64,000 nt of DNA, from NCBI GenBank assembly GCA_963822095.1, contig CAWGGS010000039.1, positions 124,001-188,000 of the forward strand, written 5' to 3'. The stretch is from CAWGGS01 sp963822095. GTDB lineage: Bacteria > Desulfobacterota > Desulfobulbia > Desulfobulbales > Desulfocapsaceae. Shown one piece after another: positions 52,972 to 61,817 of this stretch (within the stretch, counting starts at the first letter, position 1; each line of letters starts with the position of its first letter). Both the position numbers and the translations under genes were made by a program. A model generated the notes under the pieces. The model ran no database searches. It was not told where the DNA came from and saw nothing but the letters and a program-made list of their open reading frames with translations.

Positions 52972-54768
52972 GTGGGGAAGAAAGTAATTAAATTCATGGA
53001 CACGTCTTTCAGGGACGGCTTTCAGTCGGTTTTCGGCGCCAGGGTGCTTTCCGATGACTTTATGCCCGCGCTCAAGGCAACTGTCGATGCAGGCATTACC
53101 CATATTGAGGCCGGAGGCGGTGCCAGATTTCAGAGCCTCTTTCTATATTGTGGTGAATCTGCTTTTGACATGATGGACCGCTTCCGGGCCGAAGTGGGAC
53201 CCGATGTCGATCTTCAGACACTGGCTCGAGGTATCAACGTTGTCGCACTGAGCCAATGCCCAAGGGACATCATCGATCTTCATGCCAAGATGTTCAAAAA
53301 GCATGGAATGACCACCATCAGAAACTTCGATGCCTTAAATGATGTGCGGAATCTGGAATACTCCGGTGAACGCATTGCCCATCATGGCCTCCATCATCAG
53401 GTGGTCATATCAATGATGGATCTTCCTCCGGGATGTACCGGGGCCCATACCGCGGAATTTTATATCGATCGCCTGAAACAAATCCTGGCTGCCGGCATCC
53501 CTTTCCACTCTATCTGCTTCAAAGATGCCTCGGGAACCGCGAATCCCAGAAAGGTCTACGAGACCCTTAAAGCCGCGCGCAAAGTTGTCCCCGAAGACAC
53601 CATTCTCTGGTTCCATACCCATGATACTGCGGGGCTGGCCATTTCCCAGAATCTTGCCGCCGTTGAAGGTGGGGCAACAGGTATCGATCTGGCCAAGAGT
53701 CCGGTCAGCGGTGGTACCTGCCAGGCGGATATCCTTTCGATGATGCACGCTCTCAAAGGCACCGATTTTACGCTTGATCTCGATTACGAAAAAATTCTCC
53801 TTGCCTCGGAATCATTTGAAAGGGCCATGAAGGACTATTTCTTCCCACCGGAGGCCAAGATGGTCTCTCCGACCGTCACCCTTTCACCAATGCCCGGCGG
53901 GGCACTTACAGCCAATACGATGATGATGCGGGACACCGGCACGCTTCATCTCTACGCGGCTGTTATTAAGGAGATGTCAGAGGTTGTAGCCAGGGGTGGT
54001 TTCGGGACATCCGTCACCCCTGTCTCCCAGTTCTATTTTCAACAGGCCTATTTAAATGTAACCCAGGGAAAATGGAAAAAAATCAACCCGAATTACGGTA
54101 ATATGGTCCTTGGATATTTCGGAAGAACACCGGCACCGCCCGATCCGGAAATCGTCAAACTCGCATCCGAACAACTTGGAAAACCCGTTTTCACCGACAA
54201 CCCACTCGATATCCTCGAACCAGGAATTCCCAAGGCCACCAAGATCCTGGAAGACAACAACCTTCCGGTCAATGATGAAAACCTCTTCATTATCGCCAGT
54301 TGTGAACAGAAGGGTCTCGACTTTCTCCTGGGCAATGCCAAGGTAAACGTACGGAAAATCTCCGACGAAAAGCCGGAACCGCAAAAAAAGAAGGCCACCC
54401 CGAAGGCTGCTGCCCCAAGTGGACCCAGAAACTACACCATTATGGTAAACAACAGGCCCTATAACGTGGTCGTGGCTGAAGGAACTCAGGCTATACAGGC
54501 TACACCGACCGGTCAGATTCCTGCCACAGATCCAGCACCATCCGAGACCGACGACGGCACCGCAGTGGACGCCCCGACTCCAGGCAATATTGTCAAAGTC
54601 CTGGTCGAGGTTGGTGACCAGGTAGAAAAAGATCATCCCCTGGTGATCATGGAAGCTATGAAAATGGAATCTGAGGTCAAATCACCTGTTGCCGGTAGGA
54701 TCATCGCGGTGCATGTCGCCTCCGGCGATACGGTACAGACATCAGAACCATTGGTTACCATCGGCTAA
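52972..54768 (+). CDS. oadA: Carboxyltransferase/biotin alpha chain of a Na+-pumping decarboxylase (OadA)
   Basis: Biotin-carrying alpha subunit (598 residues) of oxaloacetate decarboxylase or a related 2-oxoacid carboxylase. The N-terminal TIM barrel keeps Lys184 in 'CFKDASG' and His215/His217 in 'FHTHDTAG'. A PC/OadA linker domain follows, then an Ala/Pro-rich hinge, and the C-terminal biotinyl domain has the 'EAMKME' motif with Lys564. Translation begins at a GTG with AGGAG 8 bases upstream. The opening 'MDTSFRDGFQSVFGAR' differs from the usual 'RDAHQSLLATR', so the substrate may not be oxaloacetate; pyruvate carboxylase subunit B-like use is possible. Confidence 0.9.
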   Translation: MGKKVIKFMDTSFRDGFQSVFGARVLSDDFMPALKATVDAGITHIEAGGGARFQSLFLYCGESAFDMMDRFRAEVGPDVDLQTLARGINVVALSQCPRDIIDLHAKMFKKHGMTTIRNFDALNDVRNLEYSGERIAHHGLHHQVVISMMDLPPGCTGAHTAEFYIDRLKQILAAGIPFHSICFKDASGTANPRKVYETLKAARKVVPEDTILWFHTHDTAGLAISQNLAAVEGGATGIDLAKSPVSGGTCQADILSMMHALKGTDFTLDLDYEKILLASESFERAMKDYFFPPEAKMVSPTVTLSPMPGGALTANTMMMRDTGTLHLYAAVIKEMSEVVARGGFGTSVTPVSQFYFQQAYLNVTQGKWKKINPNYGNMVLGYFGRTPAPPDPEIVKLASEQLGKPVFTDNPLDILEPGIPKATKILEDNNLPVNDENLFIIASCEQKGLDFLLGNAKVNVRKISDEKPEPQKKKATPKAAAPSGPRNYTIMVNNRPYNVVVAEGTQAIQATPTGQIPATDPAPSETDDGTAVDAPTPGNIVKVLVEVGDQVEKDHPLVIMEAMKMESEVKSPVAGRIIAVHVASGDTVQTSEPLVTIG

Positions 54769-54828
54769 TAGAGCACTGCGGGCATGGGCCTGCAGTGTCA
54801 CCGCTTTTTTCATGCCAGGTTACTCGTT

Positions 54829-56355
54829 ATGAAAATAAAAATCTTCGTGCTCACTGTCTTGAGCTTTTTCTCCATTGCTCTTGCTTCCGGTTATGCCGAC
54901 ACCACACCGGGGGGGACGAATGTTGAGATCAAATCCCCAGCCGATGCCAAGGTCTTACGGGTGGACATCGAACCGGGAACCTACGTCTACAGCGGGGACC
55001 TCCTTGCCACCCTGAAAAAAGACGACGGAACGAAAATCGAACTGAGGGCGGGTGTATCCGGAAAGATACTCACCGTAAACACAGAATCCTACAAGAAGGT
55101 AAAAGAAGGCGATATCATTGGTACTATGCAGTCCTATGCCATCGTCACGGATCAACCAAACAACGCAATAGGAAAAAAACTGCCGACCATCGGAAAACTC
55201 TTTGTTAATCTCTTCCAGACAACCGGCATCTACGACATATTCAAAAACCAGTTTACCAAGGATTGGACTATCGGCTTTGGCCGAGTCCTGATGATCATTG
55301 TCGCTCTGGTAGTCCTCTATCTGGGTATATTCAAGGGATTCGAGCCACTCCTACTTATCCCCATCGGTTATGGTGCGATCCTGTCCAATATTCCGCTAGC
55401 CGGGATCTCCGAACCCGGTGGAATTTTAAGCTATGTCTATACGGTTGGGATATCCACCGGCGTTTTTCCACTCTTGATATTCATGGGGGTCGGCGCGCTG
55501 ACCGATTTTGGCCCAATGATTGCCAACCCGTTAACCATCCTCCTGGGTGCCGCAGCTCAATTGGGTATCTTTGCCACACTGCTGGGAGCACTGTTTTTAT
55601 CCCAACACGTACCGGGAATCAACTTTTCACTGCGAGATGCAGCATCAATAGGCATCATAGGTGGTGCGGACGGCCCGACGGCAATCTTCCTCTCCAGCCG
55701 CCTCTCGCCCAGGCTGCTCGGCTCCATTGCCATCGCCGCCTATTCATATATGGCCCTGGTCCCGATCATCCAGCCACCGATCATGAGATGGCTCACCACC
55801 CCGGAAGAACGCCAAATCAAGATGGTCCAGCTTCGGCATGTATCAAAGATTGAGAAGATTATTCTGCCGCTGATGGTCTTGGGCCTTTGCGCACTGTTGC
55901 TGCCCTCGGCGGCTCCGCTGATCGGTATGTTCATGCTCGGCAACCTCGCCAAGGAATGTGGGGTGGTGGAACGGCTCTCCGATACCATGAAGAATTCGCT
56001 GATGTATACCGTCATCATCTTTCTGGGTCTTGCCGTCGGCAGTAAACTCTCGGCGGACAAGTTTTTGAATATTGAGACGTTGGGAATCCTGATACTCGGG
56101 ATGGTTGCCTTCAGTATCGGTACGGCAGGAGGACTCTTGCTGGCAAAACTTATGAACAAGATCATCAAGACTCCCATCAATCCCCTGATCGGGGCGGCAG
56201 GCGTATCCGCTGTGCCGATGTCGGCCAGGGTGGTCAACAAAGTCGGTCTGGAGGCCAATCCCCAAAATCATCTGATCATGCACGCAATGGGACCCAATGT
56301 GGCAGGCGTTATCGGCTCCGCAGTCGCAGCCGGTGTTCTGCTGGCCCTTCTCTGA
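54829..56355 (+). CDS. oadB: OadB-type Na+-translocating decarboxylase beta chain with exported biotinyl-like domain
   Basis: Membrane Na+ pump subunit of 508 residues. From about residue 125 it is classic OadB ('KGFEPLLLIPIGYGAILSNIPLAG', with the essential Asp in 'GGADGPTAIF'). Ahead of this lie a signal peptide ending near 'ASGYA' and a barrel-sandwich domain (about 25-110) resembling biotinyl/lipoyl modules but lacking the modified Lys. OadB usually has no such domain. The ATG at 54829 is preferred because it opens the signal peptide; the ATG at 54784 lies in a hairpin. The fused domain would face the periplasm. Confidence 0.87.
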   Translation: MKIKIFVLTVLSFFSIALASGYADTTPGGTNVEIKSPADAKVLRVDIEPGTYVYSGDLLATLKKDDGTKIELRAGVSGKILTVNTESYKKVKEGDIIGTMQSYAIVTDQPNNAIGKKLPTIGKLFVNLFQTTGIYDIFKNQFTKDWTIGFGRVLMIIVALVVLYLGIFKGFEPLLLIPIGYGAILSNIPLAGISEPGGILSYVYTVGISTGVFPLLIFMGVGALTDFGPMIANPLTILLGAAAQLGIFATLLGALFLSQHVPGINFSLRDAASIGIIGGADGPTAIFLSSRLSPRLLGSIAIAAYSYMALVPIIQPPIMRWLTTPEERQIKMVQLRHVSKIEKIILPLMVLGLCALLLPSAAPLIGMFMLGNLAKECGVVERLSDTMKNSLMYTVIIFLGLAVGSKLSADKFLNIETLGILILGMVAFSIGTAGGLLLAKLMNKIIKTPINPLIGAAGVSAVPMSARVVNKVGLEANPQNHLIMHAMGPNVAGVIGSAVAAGVLLALL

Positions 56356-56393
56356 TTCGCCCTCTCCTGTTTGGGCCCTTTGTTGAAATGGGT

Positions 56394-56428
56394 AAGCCGG
56401 ATCCTCCTTGCCGGGGATGCGGCTTTTT
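56394..56428 (+). terminator. Intrinsic terminator of oadGAB
   Basis: AAGCCG-G-ATCC (56394-56404) pairs with GGAT-G-CGGCTT (56415-56425) across one G-G mismatch and is followed by TTT. The second MITE-like element begins two bases later, as if it had inserted next to the U-tract. Confidence 0.75.
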
Positions 56429-56429
56429 G

Positions 56430-56694
56430 GGTTCTTCCGGAATAATCGTACTTTTTGGTAAAGTCGAAAGCAACAATCCATCGGAGGTTATCTCTTCCGG
56501 CCGCTGCTTTGCGGCTTTATTGCCGGTAAACCATGGATGACAGACAGGCCGTCCCTGGCCTGCTGTCAGATGCGGACGTCCTGTCCGCAACCCTCCGGGC
56601 CTCATGTGGTTCCCCGTCCGGCCTCCGCGAGGCGTCCTCCAGAGATAAGCTCCGCCTCCCGAGTTTTAGAAAAGTACGCATACGTCGGATGAAC
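56430..56694. mobile_element. MITE-like element, copy B
   Basis: About 80% identical to 18852-19095 and 265 bp long, with an extra segment of about 22 bp (near 56610). The ends read GGTTCTTCCGGAATAATC and, inverted, AGTTCATCCGACG, the same imperfect terminal repeat ending in GTACTT. Internal hairpins such as TGACAG/CTGTCA, GCGGAC/GTCCGC and GCCTC/GAGGC are better preserved than in copy A. Both flanks are T-rich (GCTTTTTG, TTTTTTTT), so a target duplication may exist but is not clean. No open frame is present. Confidence 0.75.
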
Positions 56695-56702
56695 TTTTTT
56701 TT

Positions 56703-57515
56703 TCAGGAAACTGCAGCTTTGACGATATCCTTGTCAAAATAGTTAATCGCCATGCCCGCATCAACGATCACCGTCTGGGCCGTGATCCCCGACGAACGCC
56801 CGGAGAGAAGAAAGACAGCGGCATCGGCCGCCTCCTGGGTGGTTAAGGCCTTTTTCCTGAGTGTCGCCTTTTCGGCAAAAAGATAGCTATCTACGTATCC
56901 GGGTATCCCCGCCGAAGCCGAGGTCTTTAAAAGTCCGGGAGCAACGGCGTTGAAACGAACGGAGGAAAAGGCCGAAAAGCTTTTGGCGAGAAAACAAAGA
57001 GATGAGTCCAGAGCTGCCTTGATCGGTGCCATATACCCGTAATTCTCGGCTGCCATCCTGGTAGTAGAGATGGAGATGGTCACCACAGAGCCGTCTGAGA
57101 CGATCAAATCTTTGAAGTGATTGGCAATGGATATAAGAGAAAAACATGAGATATTGACAGCCTGCAAAAAATCGGCCCGGGAGGTCTCATGAAACGGCTT
57201 AAAACCATCGGAATAGTCCGCGAAGGCAATTGAATGAACGATGCCGTCTAATCGACCACCATGCCCGGCGTTGATTACTTCCGCTATCTGATCCCGGACC
57301 CGAGTTATATTTTCCTCCTCTTCCACATCGCATATAAAGACCGGGGAATCCGGGAAAACCTGGCAGACATTTTTTTTCCTCTCGGCCGAACGCACGACAT
57401 GGATAACCTGAGCACCCTCGGCCACAAGGGTTTTGGCGATTGCACAGGCCACCGATTTCTTGTTGGCCATGCCAAAGACGACAAACCGTTTTTGTTCAAG
57501 ATTCAAAAAGCCCAT
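56703..57515 (-). CDS. FabI-like enoyl-ACP reductase (short-chain dehydrogenase)
   Basis: A 270-residue SDR protein of the FabI branch: 'VFGMANKKSVACAIAKTL' is the NAD-binding start, 'VHSIAFAD' follows, and the catalytic 'NYGYMAPIK' keeps Tyr-x6-Lys. The first active-site Tyr of FabI (position 146 in Escherichia coli) appears to be replaced in 'ISISTTR'. It therefore may be a FabI paralogue acting on another enoyl substrate. An AAGGTG site precedes the ATG. It is divergent from the hydantoinase gene and next to a mobile element. Confidence 0.8.
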   Translation of the reverse strand: MGFLNLEQKRFVVFGMANKKSVACAIAKTLVAEGAQVIHVVRSAERKKNVCQVFPDSPVFICDVEEEENITRVRDQIAEVINAGHGGRLDGIVHSIAFADYSDGFKPFHETSRADFLQAVNISCFSLISIANHFKDLIVSDGSVVTISISTTRMAAENYGYMAPIKAALDSSLCFLAKSFSAFSSVRFNAVAPGLLKTSASAGIPGYVDSYLFAEKATLRKKALTTQEAADAAVFLLSGRSSGITAQTVIVDAGMAINYFDKDIVKAAVS

Positions 57516-57693
57516 AGCACCTTGGAAAAATGGAGAAAGAGAAAAAACATCGCAGCCTAAATCCAGTCGTCAGGATACACCAGGGGAAGAATTGACACAA
57601 GCAACAAAGATAGATAGAATATCTGCTGGAAAATACCCTGCGGCCGAATACGACAAAGAGCTTTTCTATACACCTCACCTCCTTCGTGTAATA

Positions 57694-59382
57694 ATGCAAC
57701 AGTACATAATTGGAATTGATACCGGCGGAACCTATACAGACGCTGCCCTTCTGGATGCCGAGACCGGCAACGTGATTGCATCCGCCAAAGAACCCACCAC
57801 CCACCATCGGTTATCCATCGGCACAGGAAAGGCCCTGGGTTCTCTCTTCTTAAAGGCCGAGCTCAACCCCGAACAAATCCTTTCAATAGGGGTTTCATCT
57901 ACACTTGCCACCAACAGTGTTGTGGAAAATAAAGGGGCCCGGGTGGCACTCCTGATCATCGGCTACGTCAAACATTTCAAGATTCCGGTCAAGGCCGTTA
58001 TTTTTATCAAGGGAGGGCATACCATCAAAGGGGAAGAAGAAGAACCCCTTGACCTTGAATACCTGGTCGACATAGTGAATGGACTGAAAAATGAGGTGGA
58101 TGCCTATGGGGTCTGTGCTGCCATGTCCATGGAAAACCCCACCCATGAACTGGTTGCCGAGAAGGCAATTTCCATGATCGACCCCAAACCGGTCTTCTGC
58201 TCCCATCGAATCAGCCACCTCGCGGGCATGCAGGAACGAGCAGCCACAGCGGGACTCCATGCCAGGCTTATGCCTATCATGCAGGAGTATGTAGCAGGCG
58301 TCCAAGAGGCCATGACCGATCACCTCCTCCATTGTCCGCTGGTAATGATCGGCGGTAACGGCAAGGTCGTCTCTTCACGGCAAGCCATCCAAATGGCGGG
58401 TGTAACTGTGGCCAGCGGCCCGGCCTGCACAGCCACTTTCGGGGCCATGAACTCCACTACCGACAGCCTGGTCATCGATGTCGGCGGGACAACCACCGAC
58501 ATCGCGATGATCGAAAACAGCACCCCCTTGCTGTCCCAGGATGGCTGCACGATTGGTGACTGGAAGACCCACATCGAGGCGGTCGACATGGTTACCGGAG
58601 GCATCGGTGGAGACAGCCATGTCATAATCGATGAACAGGGGGGGTTGACGATTGGTCCAACCAGGGTTATCCCACTGGCCATGGCCGCCGGCTTTCCGAA
58701 TGTTACCCAATGGCTCGGCCATTCAGCCAATTCAAAATGTATCCGGCTTATATCAGACCGGCTTCCGCCCGCCGATGTCCTGCCGGCACTGCTCTCGCTT
58801 CTTAAAAAAGGTCCTGCAACACCCAAAATGATTCGCAGGGAGACCGGCATGGGTGGAGTTCCACTGGAAGCCCAACTGGAAAAACTCTCCAGAAATCAGG
58901 TGATCATCGAAACAGGATTTACCCCGACGGACGCCCTGCATGTCCTTGGTGAAATCTCTCTTGGAGAGAGAAAAACGTCCCTTGCCGGAGCCGAAAGCTT
59001 AGGCAAACTGGTCGGTAGAAATCCTGAAGAATTCTGTCGCATGGTCATCGCCAAGACGGAAGAAAAGATAGAAAATCTGATCCTTAAATATATCTTCAAC
59101 CGCTACTGGGGGCAAACGCTTACGAATTTTATCTCGACCAGGAACAACCACCCCATCCTCCAGGTTGATTTTTCTCTGAAGGTCCCATTGATTGGAATCG
59201 GTGCTGCCGCCTTGTTTTTTCTCCCCAATGTCGCTTCCCGTTTATCTACTTCAGTGACATTTCCGGATAATTATGCAGTGGGCAACGCCATTGGTGCAGC
59301 GATGATCTGCCGGAATTCTCCCTGCTCCGATGAGTATGCCGTCAATGATAGCGCCTCATCACTAAAGGTATTACAAGAATGA
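57694..59382 (+). CDS. Hydantoinase A / N-methylhydantoinase-type ATPase family protein
   Basis: A 562-residue protein of the hydantoinase/oxoprolinase family. It starts with the actin-like ATPase motif 'IIGIDTGGTYTDAALLD' and contains the second phosphate motif 'VIDVGGTTTDIAMIE' near residue 265 and 'NSVVENKGARVAL'. The ATG at 57694 was chosen because it opens the conserved motif, although no good ribosome-binding site precedes it; a TTG at 57592 with AGGGGA is an alternative. No HyuB partner is present, so it belongs to the solitary HyuA-like set. Function is unknown in detail. Confidence 0.82.
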   Translation: MQQYIIGIDTGGTYTDAALLDAETGNVIASAKEPTTHHRLSIGTGKALGSLFLKAELNPEQILSIGVSSTLATNSVVENKGARVALLIIGYVKHFKIPVKAVIFIKGGHTIKGEEEEPLDLEYLVDIVNGLKNEVDAYGVCAAMSMENPTHELVAEKAISMIDPKPVFCSHRISHLAGMQERAATAGLHARLMPIMQEYVAGVQEAMTDHLLHCPLVMIGGNGKVVSSRQAIQMAGVTVASGPACTATFGAMNSTTDSLVIDVGGTTTDIAMIENSTPLLSQDGCTIGDWKTHIEAVDMVTGGIGGDSHVIIDEQGGLTIGPTRVIPLAMAAGFPNVTQWLGHSANSKCIRLISDRLPPADVLPALLSLLKKGPATPKMIRRETGMGGVPLEAQLEKLSRNQVIIETGFTPTDALHVLGEISLGERKTSLAGAESLGKLVGRNPEEFCRMVIAKTEEKIENLILKYIFNRYWGQTLTNFISTRNNHPILQVDFSLKVPLIGIGAAALFFLPNVASRLSTSVTFPDNYAVGNAIGAAMICRNSPCSDEYAVNDSASSLKVLQE

Positions 59383-59576
59383 CGAAGGAAGATTCACGGC
59401 AGAAGACCTGTGAGGTCTGCGAAGGTTCCGGCCAGGTCTGCTCATTTAAAGGGGTCAGCAGGTTCGCCCTGACATGGGAAGATTGCCCGATATGCGGAGG
59501 AATGGGTTTTACTCTTTCCCCGACGGAAAAAGACGGACAAGAAACCGACCCTGACGGGGAGGACGACGAGAAATGA
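59379..59576 (+). CDS. Small DnaJ-type zinc-ribbon protein
   Basis: A 65-residue protein overlapping the previous stop by 4 bp (ATGA), hence translationally coupled. It contains two CxxC-x-G-type motifs, 'CEVCEGSGQVC' and 'CPICGGMGF', like the zinc-binding part of DnaJ. The acidic tail is low-complexity. It may bind metal for the adjacent hydantoinase-type protein; this is inference. Confidence 0.75.
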   Translation: MTKEDSRQKTCEVCEGSGQVCSFKGVSRFALTWEDCPICGGMGFTLSPTEKDGQETDPDGEDDEK

Positions 59577-59622
59577 AAAACTCTTACCTCGTCCCGTCCG
59601 GACCTTGGAGGGCTGCTGTCTC

Positions 59623-60069
59623 TTGCATGATCACCTGATCAACAATGGGCTGCCGGCACTTTTCCTGCTCAGCTTTCTGGCATCGACCCTCCTTCCTCTT
59701 GGTTCAGAATGGCTTTTGATCGTGATGATCGTCGGAGGTCGCTCCATCGAGAGTGTTGTTGCAGTTGCCACGATCGGCAACTATCTGGGAGCTTGCACAA
59801 CCTATCTGGTAGGACTCTGGGGATCCACATATCTTATCACCAAAATCCTCCGTATAAGCGATGAAAATCTCACCAGGGCGGATTCACTGTACAGGAAATA
59901 TGGATCCTGGTCTTTGCTCCTGTCCTGGCTGCCTGTGGTCGGGGATCCGCTCTGCCTGCTGGGGGGGATCTTCCGTGTCCGCTTTTTTCACTACTCCATT
60001 CTCGTATTCTCCGGTAAACTGGCGCGCTACATAACCGTTGCTCTCGTCACAAAAATGAGCATTCAATAA
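59623..60069 (+). CDS. YqaA/DedA-family small membrane protein
   Basis: A 148-residue membrane protein of the YqaA branch of the DedA/VTT superfamily ('SFLASTLLPLGSEWLLIVMIVGG', 'GNYLGACTTYLVG'). The VTT proline-Arg helix 'YGSWSLLLSWLPVVGDPLCLLGGIFRV' is visible. No ATG fits; a TTG at 59623 with GGAGGG 10 bases before is the most likely start, with a TTG at 59605 as alternative. The next gene starts 12 bp after its stop. Confidence 0.75.
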   Translation: MHDHLINNGLPALFLLSFLASTLLPLGSEWLLIVMIVGGRSIESVVAVATIGNYLGACTTYLVGLWGSTYLITKILRISDENLTRADSLYRKYGSWSLLLSWLPVVGDPLCLLGGIFRVRFFHYSILVFSGKLARYITVALVTKMSIQ

Positions 60070-60081
60070 GGTATACAACCC

Positions 60082-60819
60082 ATGAAAGAAAAAATCTTAC
60101 TGACCATCTACGATGAATACGACAAGTGGTCGGCCCTAATTCCACGTGTCTGCAACAAGGGATGTTCGACCTGCTGCACCCAAAATGTAACGATCACGGC
60201 CCTTGAGGGCGAACGCATTCTCGACTATATCTGTCATCAGGGAATGGAACAATGGTTTGCCGATCGCCTGCGGACCTCTCAGCCGCCTCCCCCGCCATCA
60301 CTGACCATCAACGAATATGCCACCAATTGTTTCCAACAACTCGAGACAACAGACAGGTCCGACACCGAATATTATGCGGCCTGCCCCTTCCTGGAGTCGG
60401 ACTGCTGCTCAATCTACCCGGTTCGATCGTTTGGATGCCGCTGCTTCATCTCCAAAAACCCCTGTGATACCGAAGGGACCGCCATTGTTCCTGACTATTA
60501 TGTCGCCGCCTCGACCGCGATGACCCAGATAATTGAACATCTTGGCCAAAACGAATACTGGGGGAATATGTCCGATGTCCTCCTCAGTCTCTGCGATATC
60601 TCAAAATATCAGGCAATCAAACGTTTTCTACCTGATAATTCCATGATCATAAAGGCCCGGCTGAGAGTGAAAAGAGCCAGGACTTTACCTGGATTTCTCC
60701 TTCTTGAGGAGGAGCGTCAAAAGGTCATTCCACTTATTGAAAGCATCTTTTCAACCCAGGTGGATGGCAGAAGCATTCGCGATATCCTGAACGGAAGGGG
60801 AAAACCTCCCTTAAAATAA
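60082..60819 (+). CDS. YkgJ-like CxxxCxxC metal-binding protein
   Basis: A 245-residue protein with cysteine clusters 'CNKGCSTCC' near residue 25 and 'CPFLESDCCSIYPVRSFGCRCF' near residue 95-118, the pattern of the YkgJ (zinc- or iron-chelating) family. The remainder is helical. Such proteins are thought to hold a metal or Fe-S cluster, with no defined reaction. It ends a four-gene run that starts with the hydantoinase-type gene. Confidence 0.8.
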   Translation: MKEKILLTIYDEYDKWSALIPRVCNKGCSTCCTQNVTITALEGERILDYICHQGMEQWFADRLRTSQPPPPPSLTINEYATNCFQQLETTDRSDTEYYAACPFLESDCCSIYPVRSFGCRCFISKNPCDTEGTAIVPDYYVAASTAMTQIIEHLGQNEYWGNMSDVLLSLCDISKYQAIKRFLPDNSMIIKARLRVKRARTLPGFLLLEEERQKVIPLIESIFSTQVDGRSIRDILNGRGKPPLK

Positions 60820-60988
60820 GAAGAGATACATCTACAGTCTGTGCAAGAATGGTCAAGATGCGCTCGAAAAAAGTCATCAGAGTTTCCGTGATGGACTCTG
60901 GAGAGACGCGTAGACTTCAGAGGCTCCTAGAAGCTCGATGGGCGGCGTAGTATCTGAAACGACGGAGATCGGGTTTTTTACGAGTCCA

Positions 60989-61663
60989 TTAAGAATTGTT
61001 TTCGCCACTGAGCCGCCGATGGCGAATGTATTCAATCAGGCCCGGCACCAGGGAAATAGCGATGATCACCATCACCGTCACCGTAAAATTGTGTTTGATG
61101 AAGGGGATGTTGCCAAAGAAATATCCGCCCAACAGGAAGGCACTCACCCACAACAGAGCACCAACCACACTGAAGCTTATGAATTTCAAGTAGTTCATTC
61201 TGCCAAGACCTGCAACAAAAGGGGCGAAGGTTCTGACAATCGGGACAAACCGGGCAATAATAACCGTCTTGCCGCCATATTTTTCATAATAGGAGTGGGT
61301 CTTATCGAGGTACTGCTTTTTCAAGAACCTGGCATCCTCGGTGAATGGTAGTTTTGTGCCGAGCAGCCTGCCGAACCAGTAGTTGACCTGATCGCCCATC
61401 AGGGGTGCAATGCATAATACAATAAATAAAATCTTTATCTGTAAAGAGCTTCCCGCAGCCAGAGCTCCCGCGGCAAACAGCAGGGAATCTCCCGGCAGAA
61501 AGGGAGTGACGACCAGCCCTGTCTCACAAAACACAATCAGGAACAGCAGAACATAGGTCAAGGTCCCATACTGTTGAAAAATTTCAACAAGATGTACATC
61601 GAGATGCAGAAAAAAATCAAGAAAATACATACACAAATCGATGAAAGACTTGAAAATTTCCAT
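60989..61663 (-). CDS. dedA: DedA-family membrane protein
   Basis: A 224-residue DedA/VTT-superfamily protein probably acting as a phospholipid or undecaprenyl-phosphate flippase. The N-terminus 'FLDFFLHLDVHLVEIFQQYG', the 'FCETGLVVTPFLPGDSLLFAAGALA' signature and 'KYGGKTVIIARFVPIVRTFAPFVAG' match DedA proper. The ATG at 61663 matches the family start; an upstream TTG/GTG frame is rejected. A conserved promoter-like element sits about 90-125 bp upstream, shared with aapJ. Confidence 0.9.
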   Translation of the reverse strand: MEIFKSFIDLCMYFLDFFLHLDVHLVEIFQQYGTLTYVLLFLIVFCETGLVVTPFLPGDSLLFAAGALAAGSSLQIKILFIVLCIAPLMGDQVNYWFGRLLGTKLPFTEDARFLKKQYLDKTHSYYEKYGGKTVIIARFVPIVRTFAPFVAGLGRMNYLKFISFSVVGALLWVSAFLLGGYFFGNIPFIKHNFTVTVMVIIAISLVPGLIEYIRHRRLSGENNS

Positions 61664-61751
61664 AGAGACCCAACAAGGAAAAGATACAGGAGAATTCACC
61701 TTCCCCAAAAAGAAAAATCAGGAAGCCGACGAAATGACAACGACGCGCACC

Positions 61752-61789
61752 CTAGCACATTCCCTGGACGTTTTCAATATCTTATAACT
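61752..61789 (-). promoter_or_regulatory. Conserved 38-nt promoter-like element, copy upstream of dedA
   Basis: On the minus strand TTGAAA and TAGGGT are 17 bases apart with TGC before the second (extended -10). It matches 41384-41421 in 34 of 38 bases, including the spacer. The start site would give a leader of about 80 nt. Confidence 0.6.
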
Positions 61790-61817
61790 GATAGCGACCG
61801 AGCTACTCACCCATATC

